Source: Vreelandella aquamarina (GTDB taxonomy: Bacteria; Pseudomonadota; Gammaproteobacteria; Pseudomonadales; Halomonadaceae). From it: DNA of 64,000 nucleotides. A program made the position numbers and the translations under genes. Below the pieces are notes generated by a model. That model was not told the DNA's origin and did no database searches. It worked only from the letters and a program-made list of their open reading frames with translations. Below are positions 31,300 to 40,015 of the stretch, piece after piece. Location: positions 19,912 to 83,911 of the forward strand of contig NZ_FODB01000007.1 in assembly GCF_900110265.1 (NCBI RefSeq). The letters are read 5' to 3'. Positions within the stretch are counted from its first letter, which is position 1, and every line of letters begins with the position of its first letter.

Positions 31300-32123
31300 G
31301 ATTTGTCTCCTTCGCCCGAGTGGTACCAGGGAAAGGCAAGGCGCGATGTCCAGGCGAGAATCTGGTCAAGAAGGAACGCCAGCAGCGTAATCCACGCCAC
31401 GTAGGGCAGAATCACGTCCATCGACAGGTAGCGGCGAACCAGAAAAATGCGGTAACCAAGCCCCTCTTGGGCGGCAATTGCTTCGGCAGCTATTAAAAAC
31501 AGCCAGGCGCTGCCGAGGGCCAAGCGAGTGGCATTCAGTAGCCGCGGCGTGAGTTGGGGCAGTAGCACCCGCAACAGTACCTGCCAGGAGCTGGCTCCCA
31601 GGGTTTGTGCTTTGATCAGCTGTTCATCGGGAAGTCGCAGCGCATGGCCTTGCAGGTCGCGAATCAGAAACGGCGTCACCCCAATCACGATCAACGCGAT
31701 CTTGGCGGCCTCACCGGTGCCAAAGGCGATGAATAGAATCGGAAGTATCGCCATCGGAGGGATAAGCGACGCGACGGTGACCAGCGGTGAGAGTTTGGCG
31801 CGGATGAGCGGAATGCCGCCGTTTAAAATACCCACTACGAGGCCGATGAAAGCGCTGATCGCCACGCCAATGAGAATCCGCTCTAAGCTGGCGAAAGTGT
31901 CTGTCCATAGAACGATTTGGCCAGTGCGTACGTTTTCTGCGGTGGCCAAATGATAAAATGAGCTTGCCATGGTGGCCGGAGTGGGCAGTAGCCGATCATT
32001 AGGGTTCTCGGCCAGCCGGGCATTGGAAAGGCTCAGGTAAACCATGGCCAATAACAGGAAAGGCAACAGTCCCAGCAGCCATCTGCTCCCTCGGGATGGG
32101 GCTAGATTAATGAGTCGCTTCAT
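31296..32123 (-). CDS. ABC transporter permease of the guanidine operon
   Basis: 275 residues with about six membrane segments. The EAA-type loop (EQLIKAQTLGASSWQVLLRVLLPQ region, near residue 165-190) contacts the ATPase. TauC/SsuC class. Starts 60 bp after the binding-protein gene, a gap that contains a hairpin; ends in a 4-bp overlap with the ATPase gene. Confidence 0.92.
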   Translation of the reverse strand: MKRLINLAPSRGSRWLLGLLPFLLLAMVYLSLSNARLAENPNDRLLPTPATMASSFYHLATAENVRTGQIVLWTDTFASLERILIGVAISAFIGLVVGILNGGIPLIRAKLSPLVTVASLIPPMAILPILFIAFGTGEAAKIALIVIGVTPFLIRDLQGHALRLPDEQLIKAQTLGASSWQVLLRVLLPQLTPRLLNATRLALGSAWLFLIAAEAIAAQEGLGYRIFLVRRYLSMDVILPYVAWITLLAFLLDQILAWTSRLAFPWYHSGEGDKS

Positions 32124-32152
32124 GGCGGATGTCCATCGAAGATAAAAGCAGA

Positions 32153-32174
32153 GGGAGCAGCCGTGGCTACTCCC
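32153..32174 (-). terminator. Intercistronic hairpin between binding protein and permease
   Basis: GGGAGCAGCC (32153-32162) pairs with GGCTACTCCC (32165-32174) with one mismatch and a 2-base loop; on the minus strand CTCTGCTTTTATC follows. A weak terminator or an RNA-stabilising hairpin here would raise the amount of binding-protein mRNA over that of the membrane subunits, as in many ABC operons. Confidence 0.5.
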
Positions 32175-32183
32175 ATGGGCTAG

Positions 32184-33266
32184 TTACTGAGCGTCGAGGT
32201 AAGCTTGGGTAAAGCTGGGGTCGAAGCGCAGTTGCACGTTGCTCTCGTCTCCGAAGACGCCACTGGGTGTCTCAATGCCGACGACTTCTGCGTTTGGTGC
32301 CATGTCGCCTAGTAGGCCGTGCTGGAAGCTGAATTCAGCCACTCGCTGCATGGTGTTGAGCAGCTCTGGGCTTTCCATGAGCGCGATGGCTTCGGCGGGG
32401 TCGGTGTAGAGGTAGGTGGCGGCAAGTTGCTGACGATAACCGTCAATATCAGTGCCAGCGGCATCTGCCATGATGCCAAGCGCATTTTCATCATCTGCCT
32501 CGATGAGTCCCATCACTTCATACCAAGCGCCTACCAGGGCATGACCCAGTGCCGGGTTATCCGCCAAGGTTTGCGTATTTACGACCATCATGTCGAGTAT
32601 CTCGCCGGGGATCTCAGCTGAGGTGTACACCACGTTGCTATCCGCCATATCCTCGATGGCACCTAACTGGGGGTTCCAGGCAGCGACGGCTTCTGTGGTG
32701 TCGCTCGCGAACAGGCCGACGATATCCGCATCGGACGTATTCACCGTTTCGATATCGCGTTCAGTCAAGCCAACGCTTTCGAGAGCACGGGCCAGAAAGT
32801 AGTGAGAGACGCTGAATTGAACGAGATTGACCTGACGGCCCGCAATATCGGCTAGGTCATCGCTGCCTTTCAGCACGATGCCATCATTGCCGTTGGAGTA
32901 ATCGTTGATAATCAGTGCGGTGGAGTCGACGCCGCTGACCGATGGAATCGTTAGAGCATCCATGTTGGTCATGGCACACCCATCGACGTTGCCAGAAGTG
33001 AACTGATTGATGGATTCCACGTAATCATTCACCTGCACGACATCGATACTAATGCCGTATTCGTCGGCCCACTTATTGACCACGCCTTCTACGTCGGCAT
33101 AGGACCAGGGCATCCAGCCGGCATAAATCGACCAGCAGACGCTAAAGTCGCTGCGTTCTTGCGCTTGGGTAGGTGTGATCGTCATCGTCAAGGATGATGC
33201 TAGTAGCGCCGCGGTCAGCGGAGCTAGGGACAGGCTTTTGAGGGCAGAGCGATTGGAACGGGTCAT
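32184..33266 (-). CDS. Periplasmic binding protein of the guanidine operon ABC transporter
   Basis: 360 residues with a Sec signal peptide (basic MTRSNRSALK, hydrophobic stretch, likely cleavage after TPTQA at residue 35). The mature part is an NMT1/TauA-type solute-binding protein: VCWSIYAGWMPWSYAD, NVDGCAMTNMDALTIP and GIVLKGSDDLADIAGRQV. The type occurs regularly beside urea/guanidine carboxylase genes. First gene of the operon, directly under the guanidine-I riboswitch, with a GGAGG ribosome site. Confidence 0.92.
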   Translation of the reverse strand: MTRSNRSALKSLSLAPLTAALLASSLTMTITPTQAQERSDFSVCWSIYAGWMPWSYADVEGVVNKWADEYGISIDVVQVNDYVESINQFTSGNVDGCAMTNMDALTIPSVSGVDSTALIINDYSNGNDGIVLKGSDDLADIAGRQVNLVQFSVSHYFLARALESVGLTERDIETVNTSDADIVGLFASDTTEAVAAWNPQLGAIEDMADSNVVYTSAEIPGEILDMMVVNTQTLADNPALGHALVGAWYEVMGLIEADDENALGIMADAAGTDIDGYRQQLAATYLYTDPAEAIALMESPELLNTMQRVAEFSFQHGLLGDMAPNAEVVGIETPSGVFGDESNVQLRFDPSFTQAYLDAQ

Positions 33267-33323
33267 GAGAGCCTCCAGCGGCTAAGAAAAAACTCAGGGG
33301 CATCGGCGCATCACTGTGCCTTA

Positions 33324-33431
33324 TCCTCCCGGGCTTTTATCCCGCCGTGTAACCTTGCGCTTGCAAGGTCGATTGCTCTCGGACCAGCCACGTCCATCAG
33401 GGGCATATCGTTGATGGCGTCGGAACCCTAG
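33324..33431 (-). promoter_or_regulatory. Guanidine-I (ykkC) riboswitch
   Basis: On the minus strand, in order: CTAGGGTTCCG (33431-33421), a hairpin closed by CCATCA/TGATGG (33417-33394), GGTCCGAGAGC (33385-33375), the stem CCTTGC/GCAAGG (33368-33353), then ACACGGCGGG-ATAAAA-GCCCGGGAGGA (33350-33324). These are the conserved blocks of the ykkC aptamer, which binds guanidinium. Downstream, a run of six T (minus strand, 33292-33287) lies before the ribosome site; a clean terminator stem is not obvious, so the expression platform is uncertain. Ligand binding should switch the whole nine-gene operon on. Confidence 0.95.
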
Positions 33432-33665
33432 CGATCTATTGGAAACTCGATTGTGTGGCAGCGAAGGCAGCCAATACCCCATGTGTAACACTTAACTACA
33501 CAGCAAAATATTGGCCGTCATCTATAAAAATCATTAATTTTAATAGGTTATAGAGGTTTTATAGTTAACTCTAAGAAGCTGATGATAGAGTAATGCATTA
33601 TCGTAGTGCGTAGAGCGGTGCGCTACGCACCGCAATGAAACAAAGAGGCCAATGGCAGGGGAGGA
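33432..33665. other. AT-rich intergenic stretch with overlapping inverted repeats
   Basis: No gene seen. The part 33480-33600 is clearly AT-richer than its surroundings and should hold the promoter of the guanidine operon; I could not pick out confident -35/-10 boxes. At 33606-33633 two perfect 8-bp inverted repeats overlap and exclude each other: GTGCGTAG/CTACGCAC (33606-33613, 33623-33630) and GCGGTGCG/CGCACCGC (33615-33622, 33626-33633). They lie just after the epmB stop on its strand but lack a T run. Confidence 0.6.
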
Positions 33666-34688
33666 TCACAAAGGCGTTTTGCTCATCTTACCTGGCACTT
33701 CACGCACCAGCCGTGGCATGAGAAAGCCGGGTAAGTGTTCCAATAGTGCTTGTATGAGCGCTTGCGCCTCTTTGTCAGGCACGTCAAAGTGCGCGGCGCC
33801 CTGAACTGGGTCGAGTACGTGGAGGTAGTAGGGCAGCACGCCTGCTTCAAACAGCCGTTCCGAGAGGGCTGCGAGGGTAGGCACGTTGTCGTTAATGTCC
33901 CGTAATAGAACGCTCTGGTTTAGCAGCGTGACGCCTGCCTGTTTTAAGCGCGTGCAGGCATCCACCACGGCCTGATCAATTTCATTGGCGTGGTTGATAT
34001 GCAGCACGACGACTTTTTGTAAGCGGGTGCTGCCTAACCAGCTTAGCAGGCCTTCATCCACACGGTCGGGAATGACCACCGGCAAGCGGGTGTGAATGCG
34101 CAGCCGTTTTAGGTGAGGAATGCTCTCTAGCTGTTCGACCAGCCACGCCAGCTGCCGGTCGCTGGCGGCAAAGGGGTCGCCTCCTGATAGGATGGCTTCG
34201 TGAATCGAGGTGTCGGCACGTAGGTAGTCCAGCGCTTCCTGCCACTGGGCGCGGGAAGGCGAGTTCTCGCTATAAGGAAAATGGCGGCGAAAGCAGTAGC
34301 GGCAGTTGATTGCGCAGGCTGGGCTTGCTATCAGAAGTACCCGGTTTGCATATTTATGGATCAGCCCTTTGACGGGGCGGTGGTCGGCTTCCTCTAACGG
34401 GTCTGTGACGTAGCCCGGTGAGGCCAGTGTTTCATCGCCTATAGGCAGCACTTGACGCAACAGCGGGTCATTAGGGTCGTTGGGCTTAATGCGGGCAAGG
34501 TAAGCGTCGGGCACGCAAATATCGAACAGACGATGTCCGGCCTGCACTTCGGGCAGCCATTGGGCGTCTAAACCAAGGCGTTGGCAGAGCGTGTCGGGAT
34601 CACGAATCGCATGAGAAAGCTGCTGCTGCCAGGAGGTCGAAACCTGGGCATGGGCGTGGTGACCAGCGATAATGATGTTCTCCTGCAA
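33666..34688 (-). CDS. epmB: EF-P lysine 2,3-aminomutase EpmB
   Basis: 340 residues from a TTG at 34688 (MQENIIIAGHHAH), close to E. coli EpmB (342). The TTG is preceded by AAGGAGG at ideal spacing, while the open frame to 34814 has no family match and would cover the efp promoter region. Radical-SAM enzyme making (R)-beta-lysine for EF-P: the 4Fe-4S motif CAINCRYCFRRHFPY (CxxxCxxC), ILSGGDPFAASD, LRIHTRLPVVIPDRV and MPYYLHVLD-like VLPYYLHVLDPVQG with QGAAHFDVP. Divergent from efp, its target's gene. Confidence 0.95.
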   Translation of the reverse strand: MQENIIIAGHHAHAQVSTSWQQQLSHAIRDPDTLCQRLGLDAQWLPEVQAGHRLFDICVPDAYLARIKPNDPNDPLLRQVLPIGDETLASPGYVTDPLEEADHRPVKGLIHKYANRVLLIASPACAINCRYCFRRHFPYSENSPSRAQWQEALDYLRADTSIHEAILSGGDPFAASDRQLAWLVEQLESIPHLKRLRIHTRLPVVIPDRVDEGLLSWLGSTRLQKVVVLHINHANEIDQAVVDACTRLKQAGVTLLNQSVLLRDINDNVPTLAALSERLFEAGVLPYYLHVLDPVQGAAHFDVPDKEAQALIQALLEHLPGFLMPRLVREVPGKMSKTPL

Positions 34689-34825
34689 AAAGCCCTCCTT
34701 CGGGTTATCATGCGCGCACTTAGCGGCGTTGCTATTCGCAATGACGCAACTGACGGTAACGTAAGTGGCTGGCAGATCGCCGCACGTACGACATAGACAA
34801 TTGAAACAGACCATTGAGAGGCATT

Positions 34826-35392
34826 ATGGCGAACTATTCTACCAACGAATTCAAAGCAGGTTTGAAAGTAATGCTCGACGGCGACCCCTGTTCGATCGTT
34901 GAGAACGAGCTGGTGAAGCCGGGTAAAGGCCAGGCGTTCAACCGCGTGAAGCTGCGCAACCTGATGACAGGCCGTGTGGGTGAGAAAACCTTCAAGTCTG
35001 GCGACTCTTTAGAAGGCGCTGACGTCATGGATCTGGAAATGGAGTACCTCTATACCGACGGTGATATGTGGTACTTCATGAAGACCGACGGCTCGTTTGA
35101 GCAGTATGCGGTAGAGAAAAAAGCGCTGGGTGATACCGTCAAGTGGCTAAAAGAGCAGGTACCTTACATTCTTACCTTGTGGAACGATAAGGCCATTTCC
35201 GTAACGCCGCCTAATTTCATCGAGCTGGAAGTCGTAGAGACTGACCCAGGCCTAAAAGGCGATACGGCACAGGGTGGTTCTAAGCCTGCTACGCTATCTT
35301 CGGGTGCTGTGGTTCGCGTACCGCTGTTCATCAATCAGGGTGAAGTGCTGAAAATCGACACCCGTTCTGGTGAGTACGTATCACGCGCTTAA
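34826..35392 (+). CDS. efp: Elongation factor P
   Basis: 188 residues from ATG 34826 ([10 protein letters not shown]), same length as E. coli EF-P; GAGAGG precedes it. EF-P relieves ribosome stalling at polyproline stretches. The modified lysine is K34 in KPGKGQAF, the loop recognised by EpmA. The KOW-like domain I is followed by two OB domains; the C-terminal signature VEVRVPLFI-like [23 protein letters not shown] is intact. EpmA and EpmB flank the gene, so the lysine-type modification system is complete except that EpmC is not in this window. Confidence 0.97.
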   Translation: MANYSTNEFKAGLKVMLDGDPCSIVENELVKPGKGQAFNRVKLRNLMTGRVGEKTFKSGDSLEGADVMDLEMEYLYTDGDMWYFMKTDGSFEQYAVEKKALGDTVKWLKEQVPYILTLWNDKAISVTPPNFIELEVVETDPGLKGDTAQGGSKPATLSSGAVVRVPLFINQGEVLKIDTRSGEYVSRA

Positions 35393-35440
35393 CCGCGCGA
35401 TGATAAAAGCGGCAGACATAGTCGCTTAAGCGTTTCGTTC

Positions 35441-35473
35441 ATAAAGCCACGCGATACTGTTGCGTGGCTTTAT
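35441..35473 (+). terminator. Terminator-like hairpin after efp
   Basis: Perfect 12-bp stem ATAAAGCCACGC (35441-35452) / GCGTGGCTTTAT (35462-35473) with a 9-base loop; followed by GTTGTTAG, a weak T-rich stretch. It separates efp from epmA, which starts 18 bp later. Confidence 0.75.
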
Positions 35474-35491
35474 GTTGTTAGGGAGAAGGGA

Positions 35492-36472
35492 ATGACACTG
35501 AACTGGCAGCCAACGGCAACGATGGGCACCTTGCGCGAGCGCGCACGTTTGATCGCGACGGTGCGCGCCTTTTTTGCTGCTCGGGGCATATGGGAGGTGG
35601 AGACGCCAGTGCTCGGCCAAGGGGGCAGCACCGACGTGCATCTAGTGTCGCTATCGTCGCTTGCCCGCACCGATAAAGGTCAGCGCAAGCTATGGCTGCA
35701 AACCTCGCCTGAGTTTCATATGAAGCGACTGCTGGCGGCCGACAGCGGCCCCATTTTTCAGCTGGCAAAAAGCTTTCGTGATGGCGAAGTGGGGGCTCGG
35801 CACAATATCGAATTCACCATGCTGGAGTGGTACCGCCCTGGTTTCACGCTGGCGCAGTTGATAGAGGAGACAACGGCGCTGGTGGCGCACGTATTGCCCC
35901 AGTCACCTGGCCCTGTGGTGTACTACCGTTATCGCGAACTCTTTCATCGCCACTTGGAGGTGGACCCGTTCACCACGTCGCTGGTCACGCTGCGGTCGCT
36001 AGCAGCAGAGCGGGGCAATATGTCGGCCCAAGCGCTAGCCGAGGAGGGGCGCGATACTTGCCTGGATCTGCTCATGGGAATGGTTATCGAGCCAACCTTG
36101 GGGCAACAGGAACTTAGCGTAGTCGTTGACTATCCTGCGAGCCAAGCGGCGCTGGCGCGACGTCATCAGGATGCCGATGGCGAATGGGTGGCCTCTCGCT
36201 TTGAGCTATACCTGAACGGTATCGAGCTCGCCAATGGCTACGATGAGTTGACCGATGCCGAGGAGCAGCGCCAGCGTTTCGATGCAGATAATGCCGAGCG
36301 TCGCCGGTTGGGGCTACCTGAAGTAGATGTCGATGCTCATCTACTGGCAGCGCTAGAACAGGGGCTGCCAGCCTCTTCCGGCGTGGCGCTGGGGCTGGAT
36401 CGTTTGATCCAATTAGCGCTGGGTAAAACGCGCCTGGAAGAGGTCTTGGCGTTTTCGACGGCTAACTGCTAA
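35492..36472 (+). CDS. epmA: EF-P--(R)-beta-lysine ligase EpmA
   Basis: 326 residues (E. coli: 325). Shortened lysyl-tRNA-synthetase-like enzyme lacking the anticodon domain; it loads beta-lysine on K34 of EF-P. Class II motifs: motif 2 around SFRDGEVGARHNIEFTMLEWYR and motif 3 SGVALGLDRLIQLALG; also VETPVLGQGGSTDVHL near the start. GGGAGAAGGGA precedes the ATG. Same strand as efp, after the hairpin; its end is convergent with psd. Confidence 0.96.
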   Translation: MTLNWQPTATMGTLRERARLIATVRAFFAARGIWEVETPVLGQGGSTDVHLVSLSSLARTDKGQRKLWLQTSPEFHMKRLLAADSGPIFQLAKSFRDGEVGARHNIEFTMLEWYRPGFTLAQLIEETTALVAHVLPQSPGPVVYYRYRELFHRHLEVDPFTTSLVTLRSLAAERGNMSAQALAEEGRDTCLDLLMGMVIEPTLGQQELSVVVDYPASQAALARRHQDADGEWVASRFELYLNGIELANGYDELTDAEEQRQRFDADNAERRRLGLPEVDVDAHLLAALEQGLPASSGVALGLDRLIQLALGKTRLEEVLAFSTANC

Positions 36473-36490
36473 CAACGCGGCCAGCCTGGC

Positions 36491-37333
36491 TCAGGGCGTT
36501 GGGGTAGCGAGGCTCTGCCCCATTTGCACTGTTGCCCCTAGCGCGTGGTTGCCAAACGCCACGGGTTTAGCGAAACACAACACGACGGTGGAGCCGAGCT
36601 TGAAGCGGCCCATCTCAGCACCTTTCTCCAGCACAATCGGCTGCCCGAAGCGCATGCGCTGAGGGTGGCCCGACAGCGGTGTTACTTGCCCAGACCAGAC
36701 GGTTTCAATGGCGGCTACAATCATGGCGCCGACCAGCACCATCGCCATAGGGCCGTGCTCGGTATCAAAGATGCACACCAAACGCTCATTGCGGGCGAAC
36801 AAGCCGGGCACGTAGTTGGCGGTGGCTTGGTTGACCGAAAAGAGTCGCCCCGGCACGTAGATCATTTCCCGCAGCGTGCCGGTCACTGGCATATGCACGC
36901 GGTGGTAGTCGCTTGGCGAGAGATAAACCGTCGCGAAGCTGCCGTTCAAAAACTCATCAGCTAACGCTTTGTCGCCGCCCAGCAGGGTTTGGACGGAAAA
37001 CGTATGCCCTTTTGCCTGCACCAGTTTGCCCGCCGTGGTGAGGCGGCCAAACTGTGAAAGCGTGCCATCCGCAGGGCTCAGTAGACCTTCGCCCAGTGGG
37101 CGAGCATCCGCTTTCAGCGCGCGGGTAAAAAAGTCGTTGAATGTGGCGTAGGCGGTGGGGTCTGGCTCCAGCGCCTGGCTCATATCCACCTTAAAGCGCT
37201 TGATAAACGCTTTAATCAGGGTGTCTTTCACCCAGGGGTTATCGCACTGGGCAAACTTACCCGTCAGGCGCGACAGCGCGTGTTGAGGCAAGGGGTATTG
37301 AAGTAGTGAAAAGGCTTTTTGGGAGAGGGTCAC
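36491..37333 (-). CDS. psd: Phosphatidylserine decarboxylase proenzyme
   Basis: 280 residues from a GTG at 37333 ([16 protein letters not shown]); an ATG at 37384 would overlap the upstream gene by 41 bp and add residues without family match. Makes phosphatidylethanolamine at the inner membrane. The self-cleavage site is LGST in [14 protein letters not shown], yielding the pyruvoyl group on Ser; [11 protein letters not shown] and [16 protein letters not shown] carry the catalytic Asp and His. Ten bases after the sulfurtransferase gene, so both share a transcript. Confidence 0.94.
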   Translation of the reverse strand: MTLSQKAFSLLQYPLPQHALSRLTGKFAQCDNPWVKDTLIKAFIKRFKVDMSQALEPDPTAYATFNDFFTRALKADARPLGEGLLSPADGTLSQFGRLTTAGKLVQAKGHTFSVQTLLGGDKALADEFLNGSFATVYLSPSDYHRVHMPVTGTLREMIYVPGRLFSVNQATANYVPGLFARNERLVCIFDTEHGPMAMVLVGAMIVAAIETVWSGQVTPLSGHPQRMRFGQPIVLEKGAEMGRFKLGSTVVLCFAKPVAFGNHALGATVQMGQSLATPTP

Positions 37334-37343
37334 AGTAATATCT

Positions 37344-38186
37344 TCATTTCTCGATGGGTGTATCGTCGCGGTTGCCCCATTCACCCCAGGAACCCGCGTA
37401 GCCGCGTATATTAAAGCCTAGCGCTTTACCTACAAGCCAAGTAAAGCTGCTGCGGTGGTGGCTTTGGCAGTGGGTGGCAATTTCCTTATCGGGAGTGAGC
37501 CCTAGGGCATTAAGTTCGGTCATGAGCTCGGCGTAGTCGCGGATTCTCAGCGCCCGGCTGCGATCCATGGCGTCTAGCCAATCCATGTTCACTGCACCAG
37601 GAATATGTCCCAAGTGTTTGTTGTTGCCGCGTTCGCCGTCGTACTCCGCTTTGGAGCGGGCGTCCCAAATGGCAAACTGTTTGTTGCTGAGCTTCTCTTT
37701 GATCTCATCGCAAGTAATGGCGGCACTAGGGTTGAGAATCTCAGCGTGGTATTCGCTTGGCGTTGGCGCGGTGGGCTCGGTGCTCTCTTCCAGGCCTGCG
37801 TCGCGCCAGGCGTGAATGCCGCCGTTTAGATAGGAGTAGCGGGTGTGGCCGATCAGCTCCAGTGTCCAGAGCAGGCGAGCTGCCCAGCCGCCGCCTTCGT
37901 CGTCGTAAGCCACTACATGGGTGTCGCGGGTTAATCCCAGCGCGCTGAATAACTTGGAGAGAAACTCCACCGACGGCACGTCGTTGGGCACTGGGCCTTC
38001 GCCGCGCATCAAGTAGCGAAAATCCAGATAAATGGCGCCGGGAACGTGGCCCTGACGGTAGCTTTCGCCATTGGCGGGCACATCGATAATCAGCAGTTCA
38101 GGCGCCTGTAAGTGCTCTTGTAACTGCTCCGGCTCCACGATGAGTGGCAATAGATTGTGTTCTGATGAGTGGCTGGCGGTGCTCAT
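37344..38186 (-). CDS. Sulfurtransferase with two rhodanese domains
   Basis: 280 residues from ATG 38186 ([13 protein letters not shown]). Two rhodanese domains: an inactive N-terminal one (about 12-125; [14 protein letters not shown]) and a catalytic C-terminal one with the loop CQSHHRSS, where Cys carries the persulfide. The CQ-HHRS type loop occurs in pseudomonad thiosulfate sulfurtransferases, different from the CG-GVTA loop of SseA-type mercaptopyruvate enzymes, so thiosulfate as donor is more likely. C-terminal [16 protein letters not shown] is conserved. In a run with rsgA upstream and psd downstream. Confidence 0.9.
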   Translation of the reverse strand: MSTASHSSEHNLLPLIVEPEQLQEHLQAPELLIIDVPANGESYRQGHVPGAIYLDFRYLMRGEGPVPNDVPSVEFLSKLFSALGLTRDTHVVAYDDEGGGWAARLLWTLELIGHTRYSYLNGGIHAWRDAGLEESTEPTAPTPSEYHAEILNPSAAITCDEIKEKLSNKQFAIWDARSKAEYDGERGNNKHLGHIPGAVNMDWLDAMDRSRALRIRDYAELMTELNALGLTPDKEIATHCQSHHRSSFTWLVGKALGFNIRGYAGSWGEWGNRDDTPIEK

Positions 38187-38258
38187 ATCCGGCTCCCTTA
38201 ACATTAAGACAACTGCAACGAGGTTAACGACGGTGTCGCCCTGGTCATTGTAGGTTCG

Positions 38259-39281
38259 TCACTGCGAATTCAAGCTATCGAGAATACGTCGATAGCTGGC
38301 AAAACGCTCTGGATGAATCTTGCCTGCCTCGACGGCGTCCAGTAAAGCGCAGCCCGGCTCATTGCGGTGGCGGCAGTCCCGGAAGCGGCAAAGGCCCAAA
38401 TAGGGGTGGAACTCGATGAAACCATCGGTCACTTCCTGCTCGTCCAGATGGATCAGGCCAAACTCGCGAATGCCGGGCGAGTCGATAAGTTCGCCATTGC
38501 TGACTTCGTCGCTGCGCATGGCATAGAGACGCGCTGTGGTCGTCGTGTGCGTGCCTTTACGCGAATCTTCCGATAGCGCGCCAATACGCAGGGTTTCGTC
38601 GGGCAGTAGTAGGTCAATCAGCGATGATTTCCCCACGCCACTTTGGCCGACGAATACCGAGGTGCGGCCCGCGAGCTGCTGGCGCAACTTGTCCAGCCCT
38701 TCGGGGTTGGCCGTGGTGGTGCGTACCACCGGATAGCCTAGCTGGTGATAGCGCTCCAGCAGCTGACCGAGTTCGCCGCCATCGTCTGGCAGTAAATCGG
38801 TTTTATTCAGCACCAGCACAGGCGCGATGCCGGTAGCTTCAGCGGCTACCAGATAGCGGTCAATCAGGTTGGGGTGGGGCGCAGGCTCGACGGCGAATAC
38901 AATCAGCAGCTGATCGATATTGGCGGCTACCGGCTTAAGCTGGCCGCGTGGGTCAGGGCGCTTCAAAATACTGTCGCGCTCTTCACGGGCAACCACCACG
39001 CCAGAGCCATCCTGGCCTGCCCGCCAGATCACTCGGTCGCCGGTTACCAAGCCATCTAGGTTGGCGCGCAGGTGGCAGCGTATAGGTGTGCCGTCGGCGT
39101 CACGCACTTCCAGCGTACGGCCAAAGTGGGCCATCACTCGACCCGGCTGCTCTGGGCCGTATTCGCCTGCAGAGAGCTTTTCGGTATCCTTGGAATCGCG
39201 CTTTTCAGCGCGCTGGGCGCGTTCGGCTTGAATCTTCTCGACTCGCCACTGCTGCTGGCGGCTTAATTTACGTTTGCTCAT
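38259..39281 (-). CDS. rsgA: Ribosome small-subunit GTPase RsgA
   Basis: 340 residues from ATG 39281 (MSKRKLSRQQQWRVEKIQ), with AGGTGG before it. Circularly permuted GTPase that checks late 30S assembly. An N-terminal OB domain is followed by G4 VLNKTDLL, G1 GQSGVGKSSLIDLLL, then G3 IDSPGIREFGL, and a C-terminal zinc site in GLCRFRDCRHRNEPGCALL. Divergent from orn, as in E. coli. Confidence 0.96.
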   Translation of the reverse strand: MSKRKLSRQQQWRVEKIQAERAQRAEKRDSKDTEKLSAGEYGPEQPGRVMAHFGRTLEVRDADGTPIRCHLRANLDGLVTGDRVIWRAGQDGSGVVVAREERDSILKRPDPRGQLKPVAANIDQLLIVFAVEPAPHPNLIDRYLVAAEATGIAPVLVLNKTDLLPDDGGELGQLLERYHQLGYPVVRTTTANPEGLDKLRQQLAGRTSVFVGQSGVGKSSLIDLLLPDETLRIGALSEDSRKGTHTTTTARLYAMRSDEVSNGELIDSPGIREFGLIHLDEQEVTDGFIEFHPYLGLCRFRDCRHRNEPGCALLDAVEAGKIHPERFASYRRILDSLNSQ

Positions 39282-39427
39282 GACCACCTGATGATCGTTA
39301 CAATAGACGTCATTGTACCCACCAGGGCGGTCAACTGTCCTGTATGGGGTGCGGGTTAGCGCAATATAAGCGACACTTTTACTTTATTCGCCGATGTCAG
39401 GGCGAAACTGGCCAAGGAATGAATGCA

Positions 39428-40012
39428 ATGAGCGAGCAAAGCGGCGCACCGCGTAGCGACCTGTTGGTATGGATTGATTTGGAAATGACCGGCCTGGAGC
39501 CGGATAAAGAGCGCATTATCGAGGTGGCGACACTCATCACCGATGCTCAGTTGAATGTCGTGGCAGAAGGCCCAGTGATCGCCGTCAAACAGCCCGATAG
39601 CCTCTTGGCCGGAATGGACGATTGGAACCAGAAAACTCACGGTGAGTCTGGGCTGGTGGCGCGGGTGAAAGCGAGCACCATCGAAACTAAAGAAGCCGAG
39701 CGCCAAACTCTCGACTTTTTACGCCAGTACGTGGTGGCGGGCTCCTCGCCGATGTGCGGCAACAGTATTCATCAAGACCGCCGCTTCTTAGAGCGGGAAA
39801 TGCCCGACTTGTGGGCGTTCTTTCACTATCGCAACTTGGATGTCTCGACCGTCAAAGAGTTGGCGAAGCGCTGGAACCCCGGTGCGCTGGCGGGCTTCAA
39901 AAAGCAGAATGCCCACTTGGCGATGGATGATATCAAGGAGTCGATTGCGGAGCTTGCCCATTACCGCAGCACGTTTTTGCGTATTGAAAGTGGTGGCGAC
40001 GAAGAGGAGTAG
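39428..40012 (+). CDS. orn: Oligoribonuclease
   Basis: 194 residues from ATG 39428, with AAGGA about ten bases upstream; an in-frame ATG at 39419 lies too near that site. Essential 3'-5' exonuclease that degrades dinucleotides, including pGpG from c-di-GMP breakdown. DEDDh residues: [39 protein letters not shown] and [11 protein letters not shown]. Divergent from rsgA and convergent with queG, three bases from its stop. Confidence 0.96.
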   Translation: MSEQSGAPRSDLLVWIDLEMTGLEPDKERIIEVATLITDAQLNVVAEGPVIAVKQPDSLLAGMDDWNQKTHGESGLVARVKASTIETKEAERQTLDFLRQYVVAGSSPMCGNSIHQDRRFLEREMPDLWAFFHYRNLDVSTVKELAKRWNPGALAGFKKQNAHLAMDDIKESIAELAHYRSTFLRIESGGDEEE

Positions 40013-40015
40013 CCC

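Noticed and set aside
33432..33480. Sigma-54-like promoter (TGGC...GC) upstream of the guanidine-I riboswitch
   Set aside because: The GG and GC elements are off by one from the required spacing.
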